Shown here: piece by piece, positions 1 through 11,600 of the stretch | Layout: each line of letters begins with the position of its first letter | Position numbering within the stretch: the first letter of the stretch is position 1 | Source: Mesodorylaimus sp. YZB2_4 | Taxonomy: Eukaryota > Nematoda > Enoplea > Dorylaimida > Dorylaimidae | Assembly (NCBI GenBank): GCA_030248295.1 | Contig: JASANH010001367.1 | Location: forward strand, 496,001 to 560,000 | Direction: 5' to 3' | Length of the DNA: 64,000 bases | Notes under the pieces: model-generated | The model's database searches: none | What the model saw: only the letters and a program-made list of their open reading frames with translations | Told to the model about the DNA's origin: nothing | Position numbers and translations under genes: made by a program

Positions 1-18
1 CGAGTGATGACTACGGGT

Positions 19-1095
19 TCATAATCGGACCACAGTCACCGCACGCATGCAGTTAATGGATGTCAAAGCCAACTCTGCAGCCCATCTCAAACTCGATAAC
101 AATGCTATATCATAACCCTGGTCCTCGAGGGAAATCACGTCGAAGAGAAATCGGGCCAAAGCGATGGCGAGCGCGAGATCCCTGTCAAGCATACTTGATG
201 AGCATACCTGTGATGATGTCACTCACACGATTGAACTGTCAAACTGTGATTGAGTAGGGTGACAGGATGGGTCTGTACTAACTTATTCTTATCCTTGGTG
301 CTAGGTAGTCTTATAAAAGGAAGATGTTTATGGTCCTCGCATCCTGACTGTCTTATACCCTTGCATCGGGCACCTGGAGATGGGATAGGGGATCCCCAGA
401 ACTATAGGCCTCATCATAACCCCGCGTTTGGTTGGAGGGAGAAGCCACTCGTGACCAACACATCTCATGCTAACCGCTCGGGAGAAATGTGCAGGTTTAA
501 TGCGTCCATGACTCATATCCAACGCTTCCACGCCATACGCCATAGCACGATCAAACCATACGCACACCCTCGTTAGCACATCAGGAGCACAAACTGCTGG
601 TTGCCTATATCGCATTGGCTGCTGTACAATACGCATCATCAAGCACACACCCCTCCATAGTTTATCAGCCTCCCCTGGACGCCAGCATTCTTCTTTTAGC
701 GCTGCCGGAAGTGACTCTGATGCAGAAGACGGTAAAAGTGCCAAGAACTCATTTGCGTTCTTGGGCACAAATACCGCCTTGTGCTCAAAGCCGAGGTCAG
801 TCGATGCCCGAACAGATCGTAGGATGTCGTCGTTGAGCAAAGGGCGATGCAAATCTGCCCAACTGTGCAATGGCCACAATCCCACATTGCCCAGTTGGCA
901 GATTTCATCGCGATTCGCACTTTGCAGAGAAACAAATGGAAGATCGCACAACAAGCATATAATCACGGAGTCACCATTGACCAGCAGAGTGGAGACCGAC
1001 CAGCCGCCACCCAAGCATAGGCCGCAACGAACGACTGGGGCTGGCGAGGCAGGGCCAGCCACCTGCCGGACCCCCTTGATCGGACAGCCGCTCAA
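19..1095 (-). CDS. Unrecognised protein, 3' part of a gene
   Basis: I do not recognise this family. A long minus-strand reading frame ends at a plausible donor near 475 (GCG then GTTAGC). It can be joined in phase to a last exon from 207 to the stop at 19, after an acceptor reading CATCACAG. The joined C-terminus is rich in Ala and Leu (motifs LALAIALARF, SLRWAAELAL) and looks helical. The longer exon contains WPLHSWADLHRPLL and a PQNAN-like segment. Its start is not resolved: the frame is open up to about 1095 and a 5' exon probably lies beyond it or was missed. No domain, signal peptide or clear membrane segment is visible. The opposite strand also has open frames here, so the strand choice rests on splice-site fit and protein-like composition only. 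Confidence 0.35.
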
Positions 1096-1664
1096 ATCAG
1101 GGACGTCCTTTCACGCGAAGACGTCAAGTGAGAGGCCCGGGTCAAGTGCATTTTTTAGAGCGGGCCGCGATCTTTTAAGGCTGGGCATTATCAGCTGCAG
1201 CCGGGTCGTGGGAAAGCTGCAGAGGAAGTGGATGTTTATCGCGTAACCAATGCGCAATAGATTGGAAGGCAGAAAGTTGACGAGCCGTTGACACTGTCTG
1301 ATCGAGACATGATGGCATCGAAGCAGCAAGAGTCCTGCGACAAACAAAAGTACTTGGCATGCTGAGGGAGGAGGAACAGCAACACCATATTGGCTCACAA
1401 CGAGCCCAATACAAACTTTGCACTTCTTCGTGCATTGCTTCATGTCACTGTCCCTGCTTGTGTCCTTCCCTCGGTCATGGTTGTTGCATTGTTGTGTCCT
1501 AATCAGTAACTCACAATGCCAGAGTAAAAGCAGAGTAGTCGAGGCATCAAGGAAAAACCTCGAAGTTATCGGCTTCGATCGAAGCGTCGAGTTTGGCCAC
1601 GCCGCCATGAAGTGCCTGCAATCTGAAACGACTTTTTCTTCAATTTTTGCGTCATCCCGATCAG

Positions 1665-1970
1665 GTGGCGCCGATTCCGAGGAAGCCTGATGCTGCGAGC
1701 TTGATTCCGGGCAAGAATGTCGTGGGGTCCCTCCCTGAAGGTGTGACTTCGATGGAAAAATTGGCGAAACAACTCAAAGACGTTCAGTGATTTCGATTGT
1801 GGCATGCCGAATACAATAGTCAGTTGGCGTTGGCCGACATAAAAACCATGCGCGATATTATTTGGGCCAAGGAAAACTCGAGCAAATTCGATGAATCCTC
1901 CATTTCCTCCGATACGCACAGGGGTCAAATATCCAGGAATAATAAGTCGAGCGCGAGTGCCTCCAAGTAG
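1665..1970 (+). pseudogene. Possible 3' coding exon with an in-frame TGA
   Basis: After a good 3' splice site (CCCGATCAG, ending 1664) a frame reads protein-like sequence (PGKNVVGSLPEGVTSMEKL). It meets TGA at 1788-1790 and then continues in the same frame with equally protein-like sequence (NSQLALADIKTMRDIIW) to TAG at 1968-1970. An upstream candidate exon around 1540-1611 has codons such as NLEVIGFDRSVEFGHAAM, but I could not join it in phase. Either the TGA is a disabling mutation or sequence error, or the second half is separate. The family is not recognised. The antisense frame over the same bases is also open, which lowers confidence. Confidence 0.25.
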
Positions 1971-4900
1971 ATTGGATACTAGGCGATTTGTGATCGATCG
2001 ATATCGATAATCTATTTCTCCTTAGAGTAATCACAACGCAGCTGTTTTTAGAACTAATGAGTAGCTTACTGGAGAGTGGTTCGATGCCTCAGCCAGCCAG
2101 TAGACAATCTGCGGTTGTATAAAGATGCGGATCGGCTTCGAAGATACAGTCTTGACTCTTGCTTTATCTGCTCTAGGATTGTCTTGGAGATTCTAGGATA
2201 CTGCTGGCGCAAATCTTTTTTTTGCCAAGCCAAAGCCGTTTTGCCATAGCTAAAGCTACTTGTGCACACGCACAAGTCCCTACCGGGTCAAGCAACAGCA
2301 AGGCAAGGCTGTCCCACACAAACTGAAGTGACCCCCATGAATCTATAGTTCGTGCTTTTCTAGGCTTTCGAACCTTTCTTACTCTTCGGTTGACAGTGGC
2401 GGCTAGCGTGCACGACTCAGTTTTTCAACTCAGGGATAAGAAATTAAGTGACTGCCGACCGAGCCAACACTGCCTGCGCTGAACTCTTGCCTAACTGAAC
2501 AGTTAACGTTGTACCCTTCATCAAAGAACCACCCATGATTCCTCATCCACCCCTGATTCATGGTCTCTCTGCCCACTGGAACATTCCACATAACCCGTAT
2601 CCTCGAACATTTCCACTCCAGCTCATCGCTATAAATCTCATTGACGATCTTGATACCAAAAGTTACAGGCGATTATTTTCTTCTTGGAGTTTTATGAACG
2701 GCACAAATCGGGGTCTTTGCACATATTGTCATGTTGTACACAGTGTGCATAGTCGAGAGCAGCCAGTGCAATGAAAAGTCATGCGCGCACCAGCAAATTA
2801 GCTTTCGGTGTCAGTTGAGCAGACATAAAAATCAGTTGAAATTACGTACGCAAACTCCAGAAACCTCATCGCACAAGCAGCGGCGGTGACCAGAATTGCA
2901 TGTAGCCGAAGTATCGCAATATACTTCGACACTTCGTTTCAAAATAATTCATGTTTCCTATTATGATTTCAATGACTACAGAGAGTGGCCCACTAAATAA
3001 ATAAAATTCTAAATTTCCCGCCTCACCTGCTTATCTTTGCTGCTTATAGCAATACAACGTTTCGGATGATGCGATTCCCGATCTACAGTAACCTGTTTCT
3101 GGCGAAGTTTGGTACTGTAAAATGCCGACCAATGCTGATCAGCTGAAGCATCTAGATATAAAAGTCAGCAACTAGATAGGATAATGGAGATAAGTGCAGA
3201 ACGGTCGAGATTCGAACTGGACGTACCTGGGGGAAGCTGAAGGTGAGGAGCTTTCGGTTTTGTCGACCTTTGATTCTGAAAACAGTACCGTAAGGTACTA
3301 CTGGCATACCTACAATGTCCGAGATGTTACCTTGACTATGGGGCTTTTTATGGCTCACCTTGCAGATATTGTTGATCGAACTGCGAACATTGTTGAGAAT
3401 CTATAAATTTTGTAGTCGCGCTGTGTTCTATACTGTATTTACATTCTTTCGCGTAGGCTTGTGCGGTTTTGCTCCCAGTTATAGAACTACAGTTAATCTG
3501 TGATTTTGGACAAAAAACGCTTTGATTCATGGCTTCACGACTCGCATCAGGAGTCAAAGTTGCCGCGTCGCTCGTGTTTTCCTGACGTGACTATTCTGTT
3601 TTTGATCTTCTCCTCGAATTTAGAATGAAAGACTTGTCAAAACGCGGTTGCACTTTTTTATAAAGATGTCATTGTTAGTATGGTGCAGGTGTTAGAGACG
3701 AATCGTAAATTGAGAATGACAATTCTAGTTTTATGAGGCAATATTGTCCGATTGTGGGGCAGTGATTGTTCGGTTTCCGTACTCGCTCGAGCCAGATGGT
3801 ATGGCCTTTTCGTATGAACGATTGCGCTCTCTTCGTTTTTATCTTTTCTGGCTGGAATGTTCTTCGATCAATCTTTATGGTGGGGTTCAACTTTTATAAA
3901 CGTTGCCATCAAGAAAGAATGCTGGAGGGAGAAATGCGTTCCAACTATGTTTTTACGGATTATATGGGTTGACGACTGTTTATATATTTGCTGACACTGA
4001 AAAATTGCTCGCTTCGTGCTCGAGTGTTGAGACCGTAAATAAAATAAAAACGAGTTTGTCTTCGTCTTAAGCGCATTCTTAAGCTTGAATTGATTTTGAT
4101 TCTACTGCATTCTTGAGCGTTTGAGTGAAACAAATATTGTTTAGACCCTAGGCGTGGACGACGGGATCAACTTTTGCTGGTTATGTTTGATTTAGCTATG
4201 AGCCTAGTCGGTCTTGTTTATATGCCACGCCTGTACGGAAGGTCGGACGATTATTGCGGCTATGGCTACTTCGTTTCACCTTGCTAACCCATAGCTAGAC
4301 GTCTGCTTGTTTGCCCGTTTCTTTCAAACTTTTCCCGTCTCACGCACGGGTCAGACTCGCATCTATACAGTACATATAGCTCGCAAAATAGGAAAGTGGA
4401 GGAGCTGGTCTGGTTGAGTTTTGTGCCAGCCATGTTTCCCATGCTTGCCATGTGATGGGTAAATGTGTAGTGTGAATGATGTTCTGGCAGAATCGTCGTT
4501 TTTGCCTGCATTCTCAACCTCGGAAACGATGCAAGAACGATTCACATTAGGCATCTCCAGACAGAATAACAAATGGAAGTGCCTTTACGATTGCACCTGT
4601 GTTCCTTCCGTATTCAACTGTTTTTTCGTTTCTTTTTGAAGTGGTTTGGCGGGTGAAGGAGTTCAACGATGGCTTATGGATTGGGCGAGTTTTGTATGTG
4701 CAGCTGTAGACAGAGCTGGTGTGCTGCGTTGCGTCTACAGTAGTTGCGTTCTTTGCATGCTTCTAGCCATGGTTGGCACATAACTTGGGATCTTCTCGGA
4801 GTTGGTTGGTTGGTCGACAAGATGAGTAAGTGGAATGAATGCGATCGGGTGCTGCCAAATATGGTTTTTTAAAACCAAGTTTAGAAAAGCAAAGGTGTTC

Positions 4901-5657
4901 GGGACGTGCCCAAATTTTGCAATAGATTTATTCTCCGATTTAGCCAGTCGAATTTTTGTTGGGCTCTTTAAGGTTCGTTGGTCGAGCGAAAATATTTGAT
5001 GGGTTTGCATTCGTTTCGTCCATCTGATGACAGTTTTGAGTATTCGAAGGCACGCGCCACTCGAGTAGGCTCGTGGAGGGTCCTAAATACGGGCAAACAT
5101 GGGACGCGCCATGATAGTATAGGAGTGGTCTCTAACGTTTACAAGGGTCTCGTATTGGAATGTTCAGTTTTCCTTTTCTCAAGCTTTCCAATTAATTTGG
5201 GGCGAATGTATAAAACGGTTTGCCACTGGAAAATAGCCGCAAAACTTGAGGCGAATCGCGGTTGATTTTTGTTAATCTTGCTGTAACTTAGATGTGATTG
5301 CGTGAGCTTGAAAGACTATGAGTATGTCTATTTTGTGTTTTTTTAGTGAACAAAGTCTCTGGTCAAGGATGAATTCAATGACTTCTCGTCGGGAAATGTG
5401 AAACATTGCTCGAGGATTGGAGAAGTAATTTTAGTTCAGAGAAGTCTTACGAATTGATCTGCGACTTGATCGCGTCCGACTTGGGTACTGCGATACACCG
5501 GAGCGGACTCGTGCCAAAGAGGGCGGCGTAGTTTTGAAAATGTTATCTCGCCTCAAAAATGCGACGTTGGAGAAGGACGTCTGAGACGAGGCGAATATTT
5601 CGCTTTATTTGTACTAGTTTTCGATATTATCATTGGAATCGAGGTTGACCGAGGAAG
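1971..5657. other. Spacer without a supported gene
   Basis: About 3.7 kb with only short open frames on both strands and no recognisable protein, RNA or repeat. Parts are AT-rich, with AATAAA-like sequences near 4040. The last few hundred bases would carry the promoter and 5' leader of the FERM-PTP gene. Confidence 0.6.
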
Positions 5658-8600
5658 ATGCCCTTCAAGTTGCGTGTTGGTAAACGGACGGGTCGTTACG
5701 ATCTCAGCCGCGATTTGTACGTGATTGCCGTGCAATTGTTGGACGGTCATATTCTCCAATGCACGCTATCGACCGAGAGTACGGGCAAGGACTGCATGGA
5801 TTATATTTGCCAGCGTCTAGAATTGCATCAGGTACGTTTTTAGAAAGGAAAAAATGAGGGGGCGTATTCGACAATAGCTTTATGTACAAGAAAAGTGTAG
5901 TTTTGATTTAAAGGCACTGATTCTCGAGCTTGTTGTTTTTTGGTGTTATTTGAATCGAGTTGACCAGACTTTACTGCTTGGAGGTCTGGTTTGGCCGATT
6001 GCGTAAAATGAGGGCAAGAAGCTAGTTTTCTGAACTTATATTGTTGACAGAAGTGGCAAGAGCGGAGTAAAATACGCGCGTGCGTGCTAGCGATGGAATT
6101 GTTGTTTACATGTCTTTCTTCGTGTTTTCGTAGAACATTTTTTTTGGTCTGCGCTACAAGTGCTCACGAATGGTTTGCCGATGGGTGGAATTAGACAAAC
6201 CGTTAAAAAAACAATTGGAGAAAACAGCGCAAGAAATGAGATTGTTCTTCGGCGTTATGTTCCATACACCAAATGCTGGCACATTGACCGATGCCGCTGC
6301 AAGGTTTGTTGGAAAAAAGTTTAGGTATTTAGAATGCTTGGATGGAAGAAAGGCATTCTGCTGCATCGTTTTAAAAGGCTGTGCAGAACATTGCATATGT
6401 TTATGAAAAGTTCTGTTTCAGATGGTACTATTTCTTGCAAATGCGTGCAGACGTGCTGGATGGACGGTTGCTGGTTTCGCCAGAAAAGGCCATCTCGCTG
6501 GCTAGCTATAGTTTGCAAAGTGAGAACTTTCAGTATTGTTCCCACTAAGTATAACTAACAGCGTGATGTTTGTGACAGTCGATTTCGGCGATCATGAAGA
6601 AAGTAACGATAAGCCGACAGTGGCAACGTTACGAGGCACGCCGTTGTTACCTCGGGTAATGTTTGTGGTTTGTTCGACCTACTCGGCCTGTATTGTCTAT
6701 TTGATGTTCTCTGTTTCAGCACATGACACAAAGTTCTCAAGTTATGGACGATTTGATCAAGCAAGTGCTGGTTGGATATAAAGCGCTGAGAGGGCTCTCA
6801 CGAACGCAAGCCGAACTGCTTTATATTAGCGAGGCGCAGCAATGCGATGGATACGGCGAAGAGTACTTTTCTGGAAGGGTGATTGTTGGTGTACAGTGCC
6901 TTATTGCTGGATGATGACTCATATTCTCTTTGCTAGGATGAAGACGGAAGTGATATCTTTGTTGGATATTGTATGGAAGGCATCATCGTGAAGCGCTTGC
7001 AGGGGCCGCCAGTCAAGTACAAGTGAGGATACGGTTTTGGTGAAGTCTGAATACATGTCAACGTCGATTGCGATTTAGGTGGGAAGAGATCGTGAGCATC
7101 ATGGCCAGTCGCCGTAATTTCATTGTAAATTGCGCTGAACTAGCTCACGCTCATTTTCAAATGGTGAGGATGTACACATTTCGGTGTATGGGGAGTATAG
7201 AGTTAGATTTTGTTTAGGAGGATGTGGAGACTGCCAAGTACGCTGCTTATGTGTGTGGCCTTCATTTGCAATTCTTTCGGAATTTTTGCAAACGTGAAGA
7301 TGGGTAAGCTAATCTTAGAATACCAGAATTTTGGGGGAAAAGAATTAATTTGATTCTCTTGTTTTAGGACGGTATCGACTGGTCGGCCAACTTCAGTCGC
7401 AACGAATTCAGGCCCCGTTTTGGCCAACTTCCCATCGCAGACTGACCAGTCAGTTTCGGTAGGTAGCAGTTTATTATCTGGTATTGAAATTATTATGTGC
7501 AAGTCTGCGCGTGTTTTTTTAGAGCGCATTAGGTGCGCCGTCGGCCGTGCAATACACTAATGCGATGGATTTACAACAGCAGCAGCAATTGATGGCGGGT
7601 ATGAAGGCCAGCCAATTCCTGAACGGGTTTCCTGGTATGATGTAAAGTTTGTGTGGCATGACAAATTGAAGTCGATCAGTGTTTTTAGATTCTTCTGTGC
7701 CATCTAACCAATTGTACCTCAACAACGGCAGGCCTTTCATGTCGCCACCTCCGGTATCTCTTCAAAGTCCATTTTCGTACAGTACAACGAGCGTTGATCG
7801 GCTTCCAGCGACTGCACTTCCATTCGAACATCAACAAAGCGAAACCTTGCAAAATGATATTGGCTGCGATTATTCATTTGCCACATCGGCCGCAGTACCG
7901 TCCATAAGTTCTCCTATGAATCCGTCCATGTCGTCATTAGGATCGACACCCGGAATATTCCCTTTGCCGCAACATCGCATTCTTCCCAGCCGCCTACCCA
8001 GCCGAAACCACGAAGGCTTGCAGTCGTGGATGTCTCAACAGATACTGGCCGCTAGTGCGAGTAATTTAAGTTTAAACCGCACGCCGATGTCAGCATTCAA
8101 TGGGAGTGTGCCGCATATTCATGCGCTCGGACAACCTTATCATCCGGCTCGTCATCCAGTTCCGATACCTGCTTCGGCGAATCCAGCCCATATACGATTG
8201 TTTAATGGACCTGGACGACCATTGAGTTTGGATGAATTTAACTTAAACGAAATGTTCCGTACGGCCTACGAGTTTCAACACTTTCGGGAGCAGCAATCGA
8301 TGTCTCCCTACCGACTTCAGCAGCAAATACCGCACAGATCGTTCTTGCCTGCCAGTTCGGAGCAGTCGGTCGCTTATTCCAGTATTCCGCCAGGCCATGA
8401 GAACGGAACGATGGCGCCACCGATTTTTCACGCGCCTCCACCGCCGCCAACTGCGACTGTGACCCCAGCTTCGCCTCCGACATCCACGAGACACCCGGGA
8501 ATACAATACTTAGCGAGTTTGGAGGCCTTCCTCACCGCCCAGGGGGCTCCGCCGCCACGGATACCATCTTTATCGCCACCAATGCATCCTTCACTGGTCA

Positions 8601-11600
8601 ATGGACTGGACAAACTAAACGGTGCAGCAGCTGGTTCGGAGAATGCTGGTAAATTGCGCTCTGGATCTTTAGTCGGGGCTTCGTTGAGTGCCATGGCTGA
8701 TCCCGCGAAGCAAGGAGCCCCTGTTGGTCGTCCTAATTCGGCCGCGCTTGCATTGAATCATGGAGTAATGGGTGGCAGTGATCGCCATTTCGTCAGCACG
8801 CCTGATCTGACCTCGGCGTCATTGTCGAAATCACAAAGTAGTCCCGATTTGGCGACCAAGCAACAACACTTGGTTCGGCAAAAGCAACAACAGCAAAAAA
8901 AATCGATCGATGCTAAGACATTCGAGAATTTATCGATTGAAAACTTGGATTCGCCAACTGTGGTCAGGCAAGCGAAACCTGGAATGGTGTTACGAAGGGA
9001 TAGCAGTTGTCAGTCGAGGGAAGGCGGAGATCGAAATGAGTGAGTCGTTTAGTCGTGATATTTGTCTCGATCCTGCGATTTTAGAAATGGTCATTTCAGA
9101 AAATCAAATCAAAATGCACAGCCGAATGGTGTCGGTCCAGCTTCATCGTCAGTCGCGCCTCAGCGTATCATTGTTGGGGCTGCAGCTTCGTCCAGCGGTG
9201 AGAGCGATGAGAATTTAAACAATATTCGCGAAGTGAACGATCGACCGGGCGCTTATGGTGTATCTCGAGATACGAGTCGATCAACGATCGCCACCTCGTC
9301 GACTTCGACATTGCCTGAGGATTTGTCTACTGGCCAACAAGCATTTCAACGCTTTAATCCCAAAATGTACGAACATCAGTTGATGGTTATGCAACGCGAA
9401 CAACAAATGCAGTATCGACAACAACTGCAAAACGAGCAGCGCCAACCGGGCGTCGAAATTCCACAACCTACAGTAAGCCGTGGTTCTAAAAGAAATGGCG
9501 GAGAGCCGGAGTCGAAGTCCGTGGCCGTCAATGAACATCACCGATCAGTGGCTGTCCTGAATTTAAAACCAGCGGAAGTCAACGAGGCGAAGGAGAGAAG
9601 GAAATCGGCGGGGGAGTATGGACAAGAAGAGAAAGACGCGACGGGTACTGCTCATCGGCACCGGTTACTGGTAAGTTTCATGTTTGATCATCTGGGGTTT
9701 GTAATGACAGAAGATAACTGGCGGGTGTGGACTGCGGATAGGCTGGGCATCTGCTGGACTGTATGGGGGTTAGTTCGGTTAATAGACTTGGCCTCTTTTC
9801 GGCCGTCGATCGGCAGATTACATAGTCTCGCTCTGATGAATAGGATTCACTCTTACACGTAGTCACTCGTGTCGGCGATGTTGTAAGGCAATCAGTTTCT
9901 ACTTGAACCTTGGTCGAATCTACTGTGGTCTGTCTGATGTGTGTTCAAGTATATTTGTACATGAGACTATGTTCGGAGTAAAATAGCTGTCTGACGGTTA
10001 ATGCTTTTTCAAAAGCGTTTTTCACGCGCCATATGGCAGATAGGAGTCGGTTAGATTTCAATAGCCACCAAAAATAACAATGGTATGAGTCAAGTTGTTG
10101 TCGCGAGGGAACCTGTTGTCGAACGAGCGTCCTATTCTTGGTCGGCCTCACGTTTGCGTTTTTATGACATTAAGTAGCGAGTTTCGATGGTGAAGACAAG
10201 AAGAGGATGGGCTAGAACTTATCTTCTGACATGCATTTTAAGACGGGTGTCGTGAGGATACTTGGAGGCTTTGACGCGGGTGTACGGTGCTTCATATTTG
10301 CACTGGAGGAATAAAGTTTATGGACTTGACACGGAATGCGAAGAGCGATTTAAAAAGTTGGTAGGAGCGGCGGGATAAAATGGGTCGAAAGTGATTTTTC
10401 GGCCTTGTGCACTCTGTTCGGTCAGTCAGTGGTGCTTGGTTTTTGAACGTCAGTGACATATTTACTCGTGTGATTACACGCGAAGGTTATTGTTAGGTAT
10501 TTAATGGGGGGAAGGGTGAAGTGAAATGACCGCCTGTGCCATTGCTGAAACGTGGAGATGCGAGAGCATAGGCGCGTTGGAAATTACGCTATGGTCGATA
10601 AATTGCTAGATAGCTGCTTGGTCGCGACCCGGTTTTCGGGAATGTGCCGACATGGAACTGTGGTGTAATGGGTATGTTACTAAGTTTTTGCAGCGAAAAA
10701 CGATCCGAAGTCATATTTGACATTTCGGGCATTTTTCAAGGCGGAGGTAGGCATTAAAGCGATTACTGAGTACTAAAAAGTTTAGGCCAAGTTTGGAAAC
10801 GACGACACGAGCAGTTTTGAAAAGACGTTGTCGGGGTGCCCTTGCGAGAGGATATTATTCCTTTGAATTCTGTACTGGTAAAACGATTATGGAAAAATGT
10901 GAATTTGTTTGTGTGTATGGAGCAACATTTACTGCCACTTAACAACCCAAGCAAGGAACAGGGTACCCAATTGCATAGTGCACGGTGGTGCCCACTTGGG
11001 CGTCTGAATGGCGACGGTCGTGAACAACCTGATACGGATGGAGAAGGCACTCGGTGCCCCCTTTTTTGGGTATAAGCACGTGATGCGCGGTGGTTTTTAA
11101 ACACAAGCGTGTGTGTACACTGGTCGAGCTTGGGTAAAGAGTAGTGACCGAGAGGACGGTCGACGACCAGCCGTATGACAAAGGTCGGAGCTAACTCAAA
11201 AAGCGTTGTATTGGAGCTACAAATATAATTTGTTCGTTAGTATTCGTGTGGTTTTTTTGATCGGGGATTCGGCGATGTTACGGTACGTGGTTCGAAGACC
11301 TTCGGCCGCGGCGCCAACGCCTGTCGAGAGCTTTGGGTTAGCTGTGGATGGCAGTGACGAGGATGAGTGCGTCATGGTGAATTCATTGTGGCCAGATAGA
11401 CGCAGTCGGTGGAGTGTTGGGGCTGGCTTCCGGCGACGAAAAGGCGCTGCTATGCTGCCTTTGATCCGTGACCACGTAGGTGCACAATGTTGATTTGTAT
11501 TCTCCGAGATGGTTGCCCTGTTTGTAATAGGTGGGCGTGTTTACGGATTGAGAAGGCACCTAATCTTGATTCTACCTGGCAGTCAGCTCTGACTCATGAC

